A DNA stretch of 59,015 nucleotides from a virus, in IMG/VR virus record IMGVR_UViG_3300003653_000051, positions 1-59,015 of that record; one strand, 5' to 3'. Under the pieces are notes generated by a model that made no database searches, was not told the origin of the DNA, and saw only the letters and a program-made list of their open reading frames with translations. The translations under genes and the position numbers were made by a program. Positions 8,127 through 15,944 of the stretch are shown piece after piece. Numbering within the stretch: position 1 is the first letter of the stretch; every line of letters starts with the position of its first letter.

Positions 8127-8543
8127 ATGGATCATCAGGAGATGGCTGGGTTGTTGGTCATTGACAACATGGATTTGGGTGGGCAGTTTGCGTCCCTTCC
8201 CGGGCTCTTGTTTCAGTACGGGATGTTGGAGGCGGATGCCATCCAGCTCTTCCTGGAGAGCAAGGCGATGATGGAGCAGGTGCATGCGGCTGCCCACACC
8301 AGCATTCGTGGGGCGACGATTGGGAAGGCCCCGACGGTTGACCAGCTTGACGCGATGATTGAGCTGGACAATGACTACATGCAGGCTCGGGGCATCTGCA
8401 TCGCACGGGAGGGGGACAGTCGCCGGATGAAGGCGATGGTGACGGCTCTGCTGGCGAAGCGGGACATGCTGGTTCAGCTTGGTTCGAGCCAGCGGGCGCA
8501 GCTTCAGGCTGGGATGGACACGGGGATCCGGGCTACCCGGTGA
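8127..8543 (+). CDS. Hypothetical protein paired with the ssDNA-binding protein
   Basis: 138 aa from ATG 8127, which has the best ribosome-binding site of the operon (GAGGAGG, 6 bases away). Helical throughout; the C-terminal KAMVTALLAKRDMLVQLGSS segment resembles short helical proteins often found beside phage recombination genes, but I cannot name a family. A recombination-mediator role next to the SSB would be attractive but is only inference. Confidence 0.65.
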   Translation: MDHQEMAGLLVIDNMDLGGQFASLPGLLFQYGMLEADAIQLFLESKAMMEQVHAAAHTSIRGATIGKAPTVDQLDAMIELDNDYMQARGICIAREGDSRRMKAMVTALLAKRDMLVQLGSSQRAQLQAGMDTGIRATR

Positions 8544-8564
8544 TCTGGTAGGGTTGGCAAGAAG

Positions 8565-8581
8565 GATCCCATGATGGGATC
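8565..8581 (+). promoter_or_regulatory. Palindrome just upstream of the SSB gene
   Basis: GATCCCATGATGGGATC is a perfect 8-base inverted repeat around one base, ending 16 bases before the SSB start. As RNA it could fold with a 6-bp stem and ATGAT loop next to the ribosome-binding site. Phage SSBs often repress their own translation (T4 gp32 is the classic case), so an operator is plausible. It also contains two GATC sites. Confidence 0.5.
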
Positions 8582-8596
8582 AGGAAGACGTGATAC

Positions 8597-9646
8597 ATGG
8601 GCAACATCAAGCAGAATCAGGGTCCGATCGACACCTCCGCGTTGGAGGCTGAGATGGCAGCGGCCAAGGGTGGTGGTCGCCGGGGTGGCGACTACGGCAA
8701 GAGCACCAAGGGTCGTGCTGTGGAGCAGAAGAACCTGCCGTGTGTGGTGGAGGTGGGTGGGAGGGCAAAGCCCGGGAGCGGTGTTGTGACCTTCAAGATC
8801 CTCCCTCCGGTGGAGGGTCAGCCGATGCCCTGGGTCCGATGGGACGGTCACTTCTTCTTCAACGAGAGCACCCGCGATTGGGCCAGCATGAACTGCAACT
8901 GGCGGATGACGGGGGGTGCGGAGCAGTGTCCTGGGTGTGACTTCATCCAGCGGTTGAACCGGCAGATTCTCTGGCCCATGGAGAAGCTCTCCGAGGCCGA
9001 GCAGGGGCGTTGGATGTCCCAGCACCCCGCCCACCGTGGGGCGAAGAAGATGGCGGGAGGGAAGGCGAAGACCTCCATCGCCATGAACGTGATCTTCACC
9101 TCCTGGAATGGGGGTCCGGTCCCCGCCGACTACGACGGGGTTCGGGTTCTGAAGGTGGGGGCTGGGATCTGGAAGGGCACGACCAAGGGTCAGGTTCTGG
9201 GGCTCTGCGACATCCTCTCCCGCTACCCCGATCTGTGCGATCCGCAGAACGCCCTGGAGATCAGCATTACCAAGGCCGGGGAGGGCCTGGACACCACCTA
9301 CATCGTCTCCGAGGTGACGGAGAAGGTGGAAGCCACGCTCGGTGGGCAGAAGCGGATGGTGGATGTGGAGAAGCGCGGACCCATCGGGGCCTCCCCCGAG
9401 GAAATCTCCGCCATCCTGGAGGATCGGATGGGGCTCGGGATCTTCCTCCGCATGAAGACCATGGATGAGGCAACGGCGGACATCCTCAAGGTGGACACCT
9501 TCACCGACCCCAACGTCTTGGACGCCCCCAAGAGGGCCACCGCACCCAGGGCATACGACCCCAGGCCCGCAGGGAGGAGCGCACAGGACGACCTGGAGAC
9601 CGAGGCATTCAAGGGAAAGTCGGACGACGACCAGATCCCCTGGTGA
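8597..9646 (+). CDS. Single-stranded DNA-binding protein, gp32-like
   Basis: 349 aa. A basic N-terminal segment (residues 20-45) precedes a core with a T4 gp32-style zinc cluster (MNCNWRMTGGAEQCPGC near residues 97-115). The C-terminus is acidic and ends DDDQIPW, the typical protein-recruiting tail of SSBs. It would coat ssDNA during replication and recombination. Supported by neighbours: polymerase, SbcCD-like pair and primase in the same operon. T4 gp32 is 301 aa, so the size fits. Confidence 0.8.
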   Translation: MGNIKQNQGPIDTSALEAEMAAAKGGGRRGGDYGKSTKGRAVEQKNLPCVVEVGGRAKPGSGVVTFKILPPVEGQPMPWVRWDGHFFFNESTRDWASMNCNWRMTGGAEQCPGCDFIQRLNRQILWPMEKLSEAEQGRWMSQHPAHRGAKKMAGGKAKTSIAMNVIFTSWNGGPVPADYDGVRVLKVGAGIWKGTTKGQVLGLCDILSRYPDLCDPQNALEISITKAGEGLDTTYIVSEVTEKVEATLGGQKRMVDVEKRGPIGASPEEISAILEDRMGLGIFLRMKTMDEATADILKVDTFTDPNVLDAPKRATAPRAYDPRPAGRSAQDDLETEAFKGKSDDDQIPW

Positions 9647-9674
9647 TGAGCTAGCCTTCCCACCTTAGCTTCCT

Positions 9675-9766
9675 TGCCCCCGAAAGGGGGCACCCTCCAG
9701 TCAGGTGCTCTTTGGGAGCACACCCCCGCATGGGGGAAGAGCCGGGATCGTTCTCCGGGACTGGAG
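9675..9766 (+). ncRNA. Structured leader: hairpin plus four-way junction masking an RBS
   Basis: TGCCCCC GAAA GGGGGCA (9675-9692) is a stable hairpin with a GNRA loop. Next, CTCCAGT (9695-9701) pairs with ACTGGAG (9760-9766), enclosing GTGCTC/GAGCAC (9705-9721), CCCCC GCAT GGGGG (9723-9736) and a weaker CCGG/CCGG arm (9742-9758). The closing stem contains GGAG (9763-9766), the ribosome-binding site of the gene at 9770, so folding should block its translation. It is cloverleaf-like but not a tRNA. The same bases could also act as a terminator for the SSB mRNA, though no T tract follows. Confidence 0.6.
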
Positions 9767-9769
9767 CCT

Positions 9770-10012
9770 ATGGAATACGACATACCGCCCGTGATCATGG
9801 GGGTTGCTACCCATGACCCCTGTGCCATCTGTTCGTATAGCACATGCAGGTGGTGGCACCATATATTCCCGTTGGATCAGCGTGACATAGAGCGGTTGTG
9901 GGTCCTGTACGGCATAGACTTCCCCTCGCAAGGGTGCCTATGTAACGCCTGCTGGAGTGGTTTGCAGATTATGTTGAGCTGTCACGGGCTCACGGTGGGT
10001 GTGCCCCGATGA
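9770..10012 (+). CDS. Tiny cysteine-rich protein, putative zinc knuckle
   Basis: 80 aa from ATG 9770. CAIC near residue 16 and CLCNAC near residue 60 repeat the two-knuckle plan of the small proteins at 3701, 3943 and 7033. An in-frame upstream start at 9674 would read through the structured leader and is unlikely. ATGA overlap with the nuclease gene downstream, so leader control could also affect that gene. Confidence 0.6.
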   Translation: MEYDIPPVIMGVATHDPCAICSYSTCRWWHHIFPLDQRDIERLWVLYGIDFPSQGCLCNACWSGLQIMLSCHGLTVGVPR

Positions 10013-11154
10013 ATAAAGTTCTCTTCCTTGGCGACCTCCACTTGTGGAACCATAAGTTTGAGGGTGGCGAGCTCGTCTGTGGGATCAACCGCAGGTGCCA
10101 GGAGCTACTTGATGCCCTGGATCTTACCGTCTCGGAGGCCGTGGCCATGGGGTGCTCTGCGGTGGTCCAGGTTGGGGACTTCTTCGATCAGGCCAGACCC
10201 TCTGGGGCTCTCCTGGATGCAGCCATCCAGTTGATGCTGCGGCATCCTGTGGCGTGGCACATCATGGCGGGCAACCATGATCTTGCGGCCTTCGGAACTC
10301 CCTCTGGGTTGGCACCTCTGCGGTACATCCCCGGGATCTGTGTCTACGAACAGCCCACCCAGCTCCTTCTGTGCGGCAGACGGGTCACACTGATCCCCTA
10401 TGTAGCGCACAGCGTCCTAGAGGCGCTGGAGCTTTCCAAGGGTGTGCTAGATGGCGCATCCCTGGTGGTGATGCACTACGGGGTAGTTGCCAATCCCTCC
10501 CGTCCCGATCAGATCTCTCTGCCTCAGATTAGATCTTGGTGGGCGGAGGTCATGGGGCAGAGCAGCCGTGATCGCTTCTTCCATTGGATAGGATCTCAGT
10601 CTGTAAAGATCCTATCTGGGCATGAGCACGGGGAGCGTACGGTGGCTGAGTTCTCCATGCAGAACTCCAATATGGCTATGGGTTTGGGGAGCTTTGCCGA
10701 TCTGGACTGGAGCGCGGTGCGCTTCCCCTGGCCCCATGCTGTGTTGATGAACATGGACACCTGGGATGTTACGCCCATGAAGGTACATGGCCCTGTGTTC
10801 TGTGTCGTAGGCACAGAGGAGCCCACTTGGGATCCCAAGGAGCATATACACGAGCGTATGCTGCTCCGCGATGCAATCAATAGTCGTGGGCACGGCATGT
10901 ATATCTCCGGGGAGCCCGAGCATCAGGAGTTACTGGGCGTGCTCAAGGTCATGGGGCTGATCCAGGGGTTCCGGTTGTCACCGTCGGATGATCTGGAGGT
11001 GTGCGCTGGCCCTGGCATGTCCACTGACCCTGTGGGGTTTCAGGATCTTGAGGAGGCGATTGCGGAGGTGTTGGTGTCTCAGGGTGCGGATCTCGCGGAT
11101 GAGAAGATCCAGAGGATCTGGTCAGAGTGCATTACGCACATCAAGGAGCGTTGA
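10009..11154 (+). CDS. SbcD/Mre11/gp47-like metallophosphoesterase
   Basis: 381 aa. Calcineurin-like motifs appear in order: FLGDLHLWNH (residues 5-14), VQVGDFFD near 62, AGNHDL near 88, MHYGV near 158 and LSGHEHGE near 204. These hold two Mn ions for dsDNA exonuclease and endonuclease action. The ATPase partner lies about 600 bases downstream (11749), as in T4 gp47/gp46, so the two probably form the recombination and repair complex. Confidence 0.88.
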   Translation: MNKVLFLGDLHLWNHKFEGGELVCGINRRCQELLDALDLTVSEAVAMGCSAVVQVGDFFDQARPSGALLDAAIQLMLRHPVAWHIMAGNHDLAAFGTPSGLAPLRYIPGICVYEQPTQLLLCGRRVTLIPYVAHSVLEALELSKGVLDGASLVVMHYGVVANPSRPDQISLPQIRSWWAEVMGQSSRDRFFHWIGSQSVKILSGHEHGERTVAEFSMQNSNMAMGLGSFADLDWSAVRFPWPHAVLMNMDTWDVTPMKVHGPVFCVVGTEEPTWDPKEHIHERMLLRDAINSRGHGMYISGEPEHQELLGVLKVMGLIQGFRLSPSDDLEVCAGPGMSTDPVGFQDLEEAIAEVLVSQGADLADEKIQRIWSECITHIKER

Positions 11155-11159
11155 AGATC

Positions 11160-11450
11160 ATGGCACATGCCCGGGACTACGATTTGGGGATGACGGAGAC
11201 GGTGCTGGAGGATGTGCCCATGGCACCTCCCACCATCGAGAGCTTCCAGGAGCTGCTGGACAGACTGGAGGCGCTCTCGATGACCCGTCCCATCGCGATG
11301 GCCTATGCGGCGGTGTGTAAGGAGCGGGAGACCTTCACCACCTGGGATGCTTTCTCCCTGGTGCAGAAGACCCGTGCCCTGCTTCTGTTCGCGGTTTACA
11401 ACGCCAGCATTCGGAGCAACTCAAAGTTTCTGGCGGAGCAGGCAACCTGA
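11160..11450 (+). CDS. Hypothetical small protein
   Basis: 96 aa between the two subunits of the SbcCD-like complex. ATG at 11160, preceded by AAGGAG; the start context is GATCATG. Mostly helical (SFQELLDRLEAL, then FSLVQKTRALLLFAVYNASI). No family recognised. The position suggests a role with the nuclease complex, but nothing in the sequence proves it. Confidence 0.65.
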   Translation: MAHARDYDLGMTETVLEDVPMAPPTIESFQELLDRLEALSMTRPIAMAYAAVCKERETFTTWDAFSLVQKTRALLLFAVYNASIRSNSKFLAEQAT

Positions 11451-11752
11451 TGGACACCTATGGCGAAGCACGCGACGGCCTCAACCGCATTCTGGATCGG
11501 CTCGCGACGGGGTGTACTTCCGATGACGCCGTGGATCTTGGGGATGCTGTGTGCCACCCCGCACACTACGGGGGTGGTAACAACCCCTACGAAGCCATCA
11601 AGGTCATTGAGGCGTGGGAGCTTGGATTCTGCCTTGGGAACGTGGTGAAGTACATCGCCAGGGCGGGGAAGAAGGCAGACCCTCTGGAGGATCTGAAGAA
11701 GGCCCGGTGGTATCTGGACAGGGAGATCTGCCATAGGCAGGCCAAGGAATGA
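11450..11752 (+). CDS. DUF3310-family protein
   Basis: 100 aa. The DUF3310 signature is clear: HPAHYGGG near residue 36, then YEAIKVIEAW, LGNVVKYIARAGKK and DLKKARWYLDREI. The family includes part of T7 gp1.7, a dTMP kinase, so a nucleotide-metabolism role is possible; this short form lacks a P-loop. It overlaps the ATPase gene by 4 bases. Confidence 0.8.
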   Translation: MDTYGEARDGLNRILDRLATGCTSDDAVDLGDAVCHPAHYGGGNNPYEAIKVIEAWELGFCLGNVVKYIARAGKKADPLEDLKKARWYLDREICHRQAKE

Positions 11753-13332
11753 TCACCCTGCTCCATGTCGGGAACTTCCTGGCCATTGAGAAGAGCGAAC
11801 TGGTCCTGGGTCCAAAGGTCACGCTGGTTACAGGCCCCAACGGGAGTAACAAAACGACGCACCTGGAGGCACTGCTCTGGTGCCTATGGGGGCAGCGCCT
11901 CCGTCCTGGGCCTCTCGCGGAGGGTGCTGCGGTTGCCATCACCTTCGGGTGTGGCGAGCTACTGGAGCGGGTACAGACGCCCTCTGGTGAGCGTGTGCAG
12001 CTCTGCGGTGCCCCCTCCATAGCGCATAGGGGTGTGTGGCAACAGAAGACCAAGATCCTTCCGCAGTTGGAGGGGAAGTTCGGCACCTACCTTGCCTGGA
12101 GTCGCTCCCTTCACCTCACAGGGAAGACGGTTGGTGCCTTCGCAACGGGGACTCCTGGTGGTCGTTGGGATCATCTGGTGAAGCTCACAGGGGCTGGGCA
12201 GTATGACAAGGGGATTGAGTCTGCCCGGAAGTGTGTGAAGGTTGCGGAGGCGGAGAAGCTCCGCCAGAGCGGGGAGGTACAGAGCGCCCGTGTGGTGTGT
12301 GATATGATAACTTCCACCTGGACGTCTGCGGTGGTGGAGGCCCGTGGGATTGATCCCGAGGTGTTTCCAGAGCGCATCGAAGCCTGGGGCCAGGAGCTGG
12401 CTGTCCTGGATCTGCGTGTGGGCCGGGGTGGCGTCGTCAAGGCAGATCAGCAGGAGTTGCTGCTCGCAGCCCTAGTGCATGAAGCGGATGCCATGGCACA
12501 CCTTACGGGTGTGCGGGTACGCCTACGCGCCGTGCTACAGATTCAGCGGCTCTGTGAAGCCTGTGGGGGGCCTATCCCTGACCCTAAGCAGGTTCAGATT
12601 CAGGTGGAGGTGGAAGATGCCGAGCACCTACACGTTCAGGCCCGCGATGCCCGATACCGAGCTTACGATGTGGTGGCCACCACACAGACCAAGCTAGAGC
12701 TACTTCTCATGGAGCGCATGGCAACCCTCCACAAGATAGAGCGTGAGACTGGCAAGGTAGAACGCTACCTCCAGAGTCAGGATCGCCTATGGGATACCGC
12801 CCTTCAGGCTGTGACTGCCCAGACACTCTCCGTGGGCTGCGGCTTGCGCTACGCCGCAGCGATGGAGGCTCTGATCCATGCGGAGGGTGTATTGGGCACG
12901 CTGGTAGCTGCCCGGATGGTCTATCTCCAGAGCTACCTCCGCGAGATGAACCGGATGGTCAAGATCTTCCTGGGCTACATCGGAGCGAAGGCCACCGTGG
13001 TTCTGGTGGCAACAGGTGCCAACGGGCTTGAGTTGCAGACGGCGGGGACGGGGGCAACCAGCTACGCACAGTGCTCGGGCGGTGAGCAGCGGAGGATCGA
13101 CCTTTGCTTGGCCCTGGCCATGTCCGAGGTGGCCTCCCGCATGGGGAACCTGACCCAAGCGGTGCCTCTGGTGATCGACGAAGCCTTCGACACGCTTGAC
13201 GAGGCTGGGATGAGCGCGCTTCTCTCCCTGGCATGTCACATCGCCAAGACCCGACAGGTGCTTCTGGTGAGCCATGTCCTCCCAGACCTACCCCTCGGAT
13301 CCGACATCCTGCATATCCGGCTGGGTCCGTGA
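11749..13332 (+). CDS. SbcC/Rad50/gp46-like ATPase with zinc hook
   Basis: 527 aa. Walker A is GPNGSNKTT at residues 29-37, with Asn34 where Gly is usual. Coiled-coil-like flanks surround a zinc hook CEAC (Cys269, Cys272), which joins two molecules. The ABC signature CSGGEQRR and Walker B LVIDEAFDTLDEAG follow near the C-terminus, then LLVSHV as the switch His. Length matches T4 gp46 (560 aa) rather than bacterial SbcC (about 1000), so the coils are short. Partner of the nuclease at 10009. Confidence 0.87.
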   Translation: MITLLHVGNFLAIEKSELVLGPKVTLVTGPNGSNKTTHLEALLWCLWGQRLRPGPLAEGAAVAITFGCGELLERVQTPSGERVQLCGAPSIAHRGVWQQKTKILPQLEGKFGTYLAWSRSLHLTGKTVGAFATGTPGGRWDHLVKLTGAGQYDKGIESARKCVKVAEAEKLRQSGEVQSARVVCDMITSTWTSAVVEARGIDPEVFPERIEAWGQELAVLDLRVGRGGVVKADQQELLLAALVHEADAMAHLTGVRVRLRAVLQIQRLCEACGGPIPDPKQVQIQVEVEDAEHLHVQARDARYRAYDVVATTQTKLELLLMERMATLHKIERETGKVERYLQSQDRLWDTALQAVTAQTLSVGCGLRYAAAMEALIHAEGVLGTLVAARMVYLQSYLREMNRMVKIFLGYIGAKATVVLVATGANGLELQTAGTGATSYAQCSGGEQRRIDLCLALAMSEVASRMGNLTQAVPLVIDEAFDTLDEAGMSALLSLACHIAKTRQVLLVSHVLPDLPLGSDILHIRLGP

Positions 13333-13580
13333 ACCTCCTAGCCCTGTTCATCGAACTCCGGCACGGGATGTTCTGGGCCCGCTATGACGAGGTGTGCGTC
13401 AAACTACACTGCATTGTAGTCCCTGGGGTATCACGCCAGCCTGGGATCCACATGGACTGGCGGCTGACCAACATCCCAGCGTTCTACGAGTGGGCATCCA
13501 GAACTGGGTATTGGACCCCAGAACAGTTACGTCCCGTGGAGGCCGTGGTGGTTCTTGGTATGATGGAGGATGCGACATGA
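13329..13580 (+). CDS. Small hypothetical protein
   Basis: 83 aa from a GTG that overlaps the ATPase stop (GTGA); the next gene overlaps its own stop (ATGA). Contains LALFIELRHGMFWARYDEVC and WRLTNIPAFYEWASRTGY; mixed alpha/beta. Not recognised. Confidence 0.55.
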   Translation: MNLLALFIELRHGMFWARYDEVCVKLHCIVVPGVSRQPGIHMDWRLTNIPAFYEWASRTGYWTPEQLRPVEAVVVLGMMEDAT

Positions 13581-13855
13581 CGCCCAAGGAACTCTGGATG
13601 AAGAATCGTCCATGGATTCACGAGACGGATCTATCCACCTTTGAGGTGGAACATGGGATGGAGAAGCTGATGTACCTGCCCGAGGCAGGGCTGGTTGTCC
13701 TACCTACGGTGCGCGAGGTCGATCGGAAGCCCGAGGTGTACCAATGCACCTCCCCCTCTGCTTTCCGACGTTGGCTGTGCTCTTTCGGGAAGTTCGCGGG
13801 CGAGGATTTGGTGTTCCTAGACCCGTACATCGTCCTGGAACTATCCGAGGGCTGA
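13577..13855 (+). CDS. Small hypothetical protein
   Basis: 92 aa, ATGA overlap with the preceding gene. Includes ELWMKNRPWIHETDLSTFEV and FRRWLCSFGKFAGEDLVFLD. No motif recognised. A small hairpin (GGGC ATAA GCCC, 13864-13875) lies just after the stop. Confidence 0.6.
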   Translation: MTPKELWMKNRPWIHETDLSTFEVEHGMEKLMYLPEAGLVVLPTVREVDRKPEVYQCTSPSAFRRWLCSFGKFAGEDLVFLDPYIVLELSEG

Positions 13856-13916
13856 TCAAAACAGGGCATAAGCCCGCTGCGCTCTGTGTGTACCTGAAGA
13901 AGAGGAGATTCTGTTC

Positions 13917-14018
13917 ATGGCGAAGAAGCTGATCAAGATGGTTCCGGTAGTAGCTCCTGGCGAGCCGAAGTTCATGACACTGGATGCTGGGTTGAACCCC
14001 ATCACGGAGCCAAGCTGA
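13917..14018 (+). CDS. 33-residue microprotein
   Basis: A 33-codon frame starts at ATG 13917 behind a strong AGAGGAGA and ends at TGA 14016-14018, 7 bases before the next start. The product begins MAKKLIKMVPVVAPGE and ends LNPITEPS: basic N-terminus, Pro-rich. It fills an otherwise empty gap and has the best ribosome-binding site nearby. Function unknown. Confidence 0.5.
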   Translation: MAKKLIKMVPVVAPGEPKFMTLDAGLNPITEPS

Positions 14019-14025
14019 TTTGGGG

Positions 14026-14487
14026 ATGATCAGCTTCAACGTCTCCGCGGATGTTCAGGATGAGATCCTGGGGAAGTTCGTGCTGGAGATGCTGGAGACG
14101 GGGGTGGATGAGGAGCAGCTCAGGCTTCATGCGGGCCTGTCGGAGTCCTTCATGGCCTCCATCAAGGCCGCTCTCGCAGAGCCCATCCCCGGCCTGGAGG
14201 ATGGCGAGCTCCCCCGAGAAGGCACCGGAGACGACAAGGGTACGAAGGCTAAGAAGGCCCCCGCTGTGAAAATGGTGATCGTGCTGGCCAAGGATGAGGA
14301 GGGCAACCTGAGCCCGCTCGCCTTCACCATGACGCACCGCGACACGATCTTGAGCAAGGAGGTCCGTGACGCGCTGACGGAGCAGGGGATGGAGCTTGAG
14401 GAGGTCGAGCCCATGTGGTTCTCGGAGGGAGAAGATCTGCCCATGCTCCTGGACGAGCTGGCCAACCAAGGGTCCGAGGATAACTGA
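14026..14487 (+). CDS. Acidic hypothetical protein
   Basis: 153 aa from ATG 14026 (a TTG at 14020 is an alternative). N-terminal half helical (DEILGKFVLEMLETGVDEEQ), then a Lys-rich linker near residue 75, then an alpha/beta half (VKMVIVLAKDEEGNLSPLAF) and an acidic end (LANQGSEDN). Not recognised. A long inverted repeat overlaps the stop codon. Confidence 0.6.
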   Translation: MISFNVSADVQDEILGKFVLEMLETGVDEEQLRLHAGLSESFMASIKAALAEPIPGLEDGELPREGTGDDKGTKAKKAPAVKMVIVLAKDEEGNLSPLAFTMTHRDTILSKEVRDALTEQGMELEEVEPMWFSEGEDLPMLLDELANQGSEDN

Positions 14488-14508
14488 CCATCCCGATGGG
14501 TAGTTATC
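14479..14508 (+). terminator. Stem-loop over the stop codon, possible terminator
   Basis: GATAACT (14479-14485) pairs with AGTTATC (14502-14508), with an inner CCAT/ATGG stem, giving a near-continuous hairpin. No T tract follows, so it could slow RNA decay or attenuate rather than terminate fully. It separates the replication genes from the last three rightward genes. Confidence 0.4.
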
Positions 14509-14544
14509 GCCAACACACACCTGCATCCTGGAGACATTGAGATC

Positions 14545-14922
14545 ATGTATGAGCGTGTAAATACCGTCCTTCAGAACTCTGGGCTTGGGTTCGCATACGC
14601 CTACCCAAAGACCCTGACGCTCCCCCATGGGAGCACCGGAACCCTGCTGGTCACGGTGGTCAGCGACAACGGCATCCCAATGGACCTGGAGGGTGCCAGC
14701 GTGGCGCTTCGTATGGTGCATCCTGTGGGGGGGCACGTTCTCTATCAGGTGGCAGTGCTGGGGGTTGCGAGGTCGTCCCAGGTGGCCCTGGCTCTGGCTC
14801 CTCCGAGTTCCCTCCAGGTGGGGAGCTACCATTGGGATCTGTGGCATACGGTTGTGGCGACGGGGGTGAAGCACCAGATCTTCCCGCTCTCCAGCTTTCT
14901 GATCGTTCAGACCTCCCAATGA
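14545..14922 (+). CDS. Putative beta-sandwich (BppU-like) structural protein
   Basis: 125 aa, start context GATCATG. Pattern TLTLPHGSTGTLLVTVVSDNG, ASVALRMVHPVGGHVLYQ, LQVGSYHWDLWHTV, IFPLSSFLIVQ resembles the N-terminal Ig-like domain of receptor-binding proteins of the BppU/DUF2479 type, where a polarised value feeds a fibre. Odd at the end of the early operon, away from the tail genes. Call is by pattern only. Confidence 0.45.
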   Translation: MYERVNTVLQNSGLGFAYAYPKTLTLPHGSTGTLLVTVVSDNGIPMDLEGASVALRMVHPVGGHVLYQVAVLGVARSSQVALALAPPSSLQVGSYHWDLWHTVVATGVKHQIFPLSSFLIVQTSQ

Positions 14923-15599
14923 CATGCCGGGGGCGTCAGCTCGCTCCTCCGTGGTCCGAGAAGGAGCGAGCCCTAATCAAGAAGTGGTACACCAAAGAGG
15001 GGGGCCCCAAGTCCCTCCACCGCTTCCCCGGACGGACCCTGGCTGCTCTACGTCGTGTAGCACTGGGGATGAAGGTGCCCAGCCTGTTCACCCGACCCGT
15101 ATGGTCGCGTGGGCAGTCTGTGGTCCTCGCTCACGGGTGGCACGAATCTGGGATTCGTGTCATTCGGAAGACTCTGGCGGAGACACAGCCTCGTAAGAGG
15201 TCCGCCCTTGTGGCGAAAGCCAAACGGATGGGGCTTGGCCCGCGGCTCCAGGGCATGTTGTCCGTCACGGCTGCGGCGGTGATGGTGGGCTGCTCCACAG
15301 AGTTGCTCACCCGTATTGCCAAGGTCGAGGGGGTGGCCCTGTTGTTCAAGTACAAGCGCAAGCAGGGTGCGTGGCGTGTTGTCGATGAGGAGAGCATCAC
15401 CAAGGCCGCACTAAACTACTTCCGAAGGGAGACTCAGAGGGGATTTCTGGAGCGCTCTGGGCTCACTCGGGATGTCCTCTGTCCCGTCATGATCTGGGCG
15501 GGGATGAAGACGCAGGGGACGGCTATGTTCTGGCGGCTGCTCCCCGAGGAATGGGACAGCCTGATGGTCCGGTATCAAGCGAGAGGGGGCGACGGATGA
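14919..15599 (+). CDS. Multi-HTH (SANT/GcrA-like) DNA-binding protein
   Basis: 226 aa from ATG 14919 (ATGA overlap). Two SANT-like repeats: PPWSEKERALIKKWYTKEGG, ending AALRRVALGMK (residues about 8-50), then PVWSRGQSVVLAHGWHESG, ending KAKRMGLG (55-105). A third HTH-like block follows (TAAAVMVGCSTELLTRIAK). This layout is common in phage and alphaproteobacterial GcrA-type regulators. Last regulator before the late region, so control of late transcription is possible. Confidence 0.55.
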   Translation: MTCRGRQLAPPWSEKERALIKKWYTKEGGPKSLHRFPGRTLAALRRVALGMKVPSLFTRPVWSRGQSVVLAHGWHESGIRVIRKTLAETQPRKRSALVAKAKRMGLGPRLQGMLSVTAAAVMVGCSTELLTRIAKVEGVALLFKYKRKQGAWRVVDEESITKAALNYFRRETQRGFLERSGLTRDVLCPVMIWAGMKTQGTAMFWRLLPEEWDSLMVRYQARGGDG

Positions 15600-15820
15600 T
15601 CCGCCGTCGCTACATGATGTTGACGGAGGAGCAGGACGCTACCTTCCTTGCGGGTGAGGAAGCTCTCTCCCGATCCTCGGGGTTGAAGGTCACCCACCAG
15701 GAGCTGCTGCTCCGCATGATGAAGTTCTGTTTGTACCATCGCTGGGGGGAGTTCCTGGATGTAACATCCCAGGAGATCAAGGATGAGGTGGCGCTCATCC
15801 TACAGAAGCACGGGGGCTAG
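15596..15820 (+). CDS. Small helical protein, possible RHH-like
   Basis: 74 aa, last rightward gene before the convergent late cluster; ATGA overlap. Opens MIRRRYMMLTEEQDATFLAG, a strand-then-helix start seen in ribbon-helix-helix proteins, then LLLRMMKFCLYHRWGEF. Function unknown, perhaps a partner of the upstream regulator. Confidence 0.55.
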   Translation: MIRRRYMMLTEEQDATFLAGEEALSRSSGLKVTHQELLLRMMKFCLYHRWGEFLDVTSQEIKDEVALILQKHGG

Positions 15821-15850
15821 AATCGTATCCGCGGTGCTGGGGGGCCTGGG

Positions 15851-15884
15851 GGATCGTTCTGGGTAGCAACCACCCAGAAGATCC
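15851..15884. terminator. Convergent stem-loop, probable bidirectional terminator
   Basis: GGATC-G-TTCTGGGT (15851-15864) pairs with ACCCAGAAGATCC (15872-15884), 13 bp with one bulged G and a 7-base loop. It sits in the 124-base gap where the rightward early operon meets the leftward late operon. No long T run on either side. The rest of the gap shows nothing else. Confidence 0.5.
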
Positions 15885-15944
15885 AGAGCCATGCATGTAC
15901 GAAGCTAACGGCTGCTTTGGCCCCTGAGACGACCGTTCGCACTC

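Noticed and set aside
9695-9766. tRNA gene suggested by cloverleaf-like folding
   Set aside because: The anticodon-like arm has only a 4-base loop, the T-arm consensus GTTCRA is missing and the fourth arm does not pair as a 5-bp T stem.
13864-13875. GGGC ATAA GCCC as a terminator or a CATAA promoter
   Set aside because: Stem of only 4 bp without T tract, and no TTG block 12 bases upstream of CATAA.
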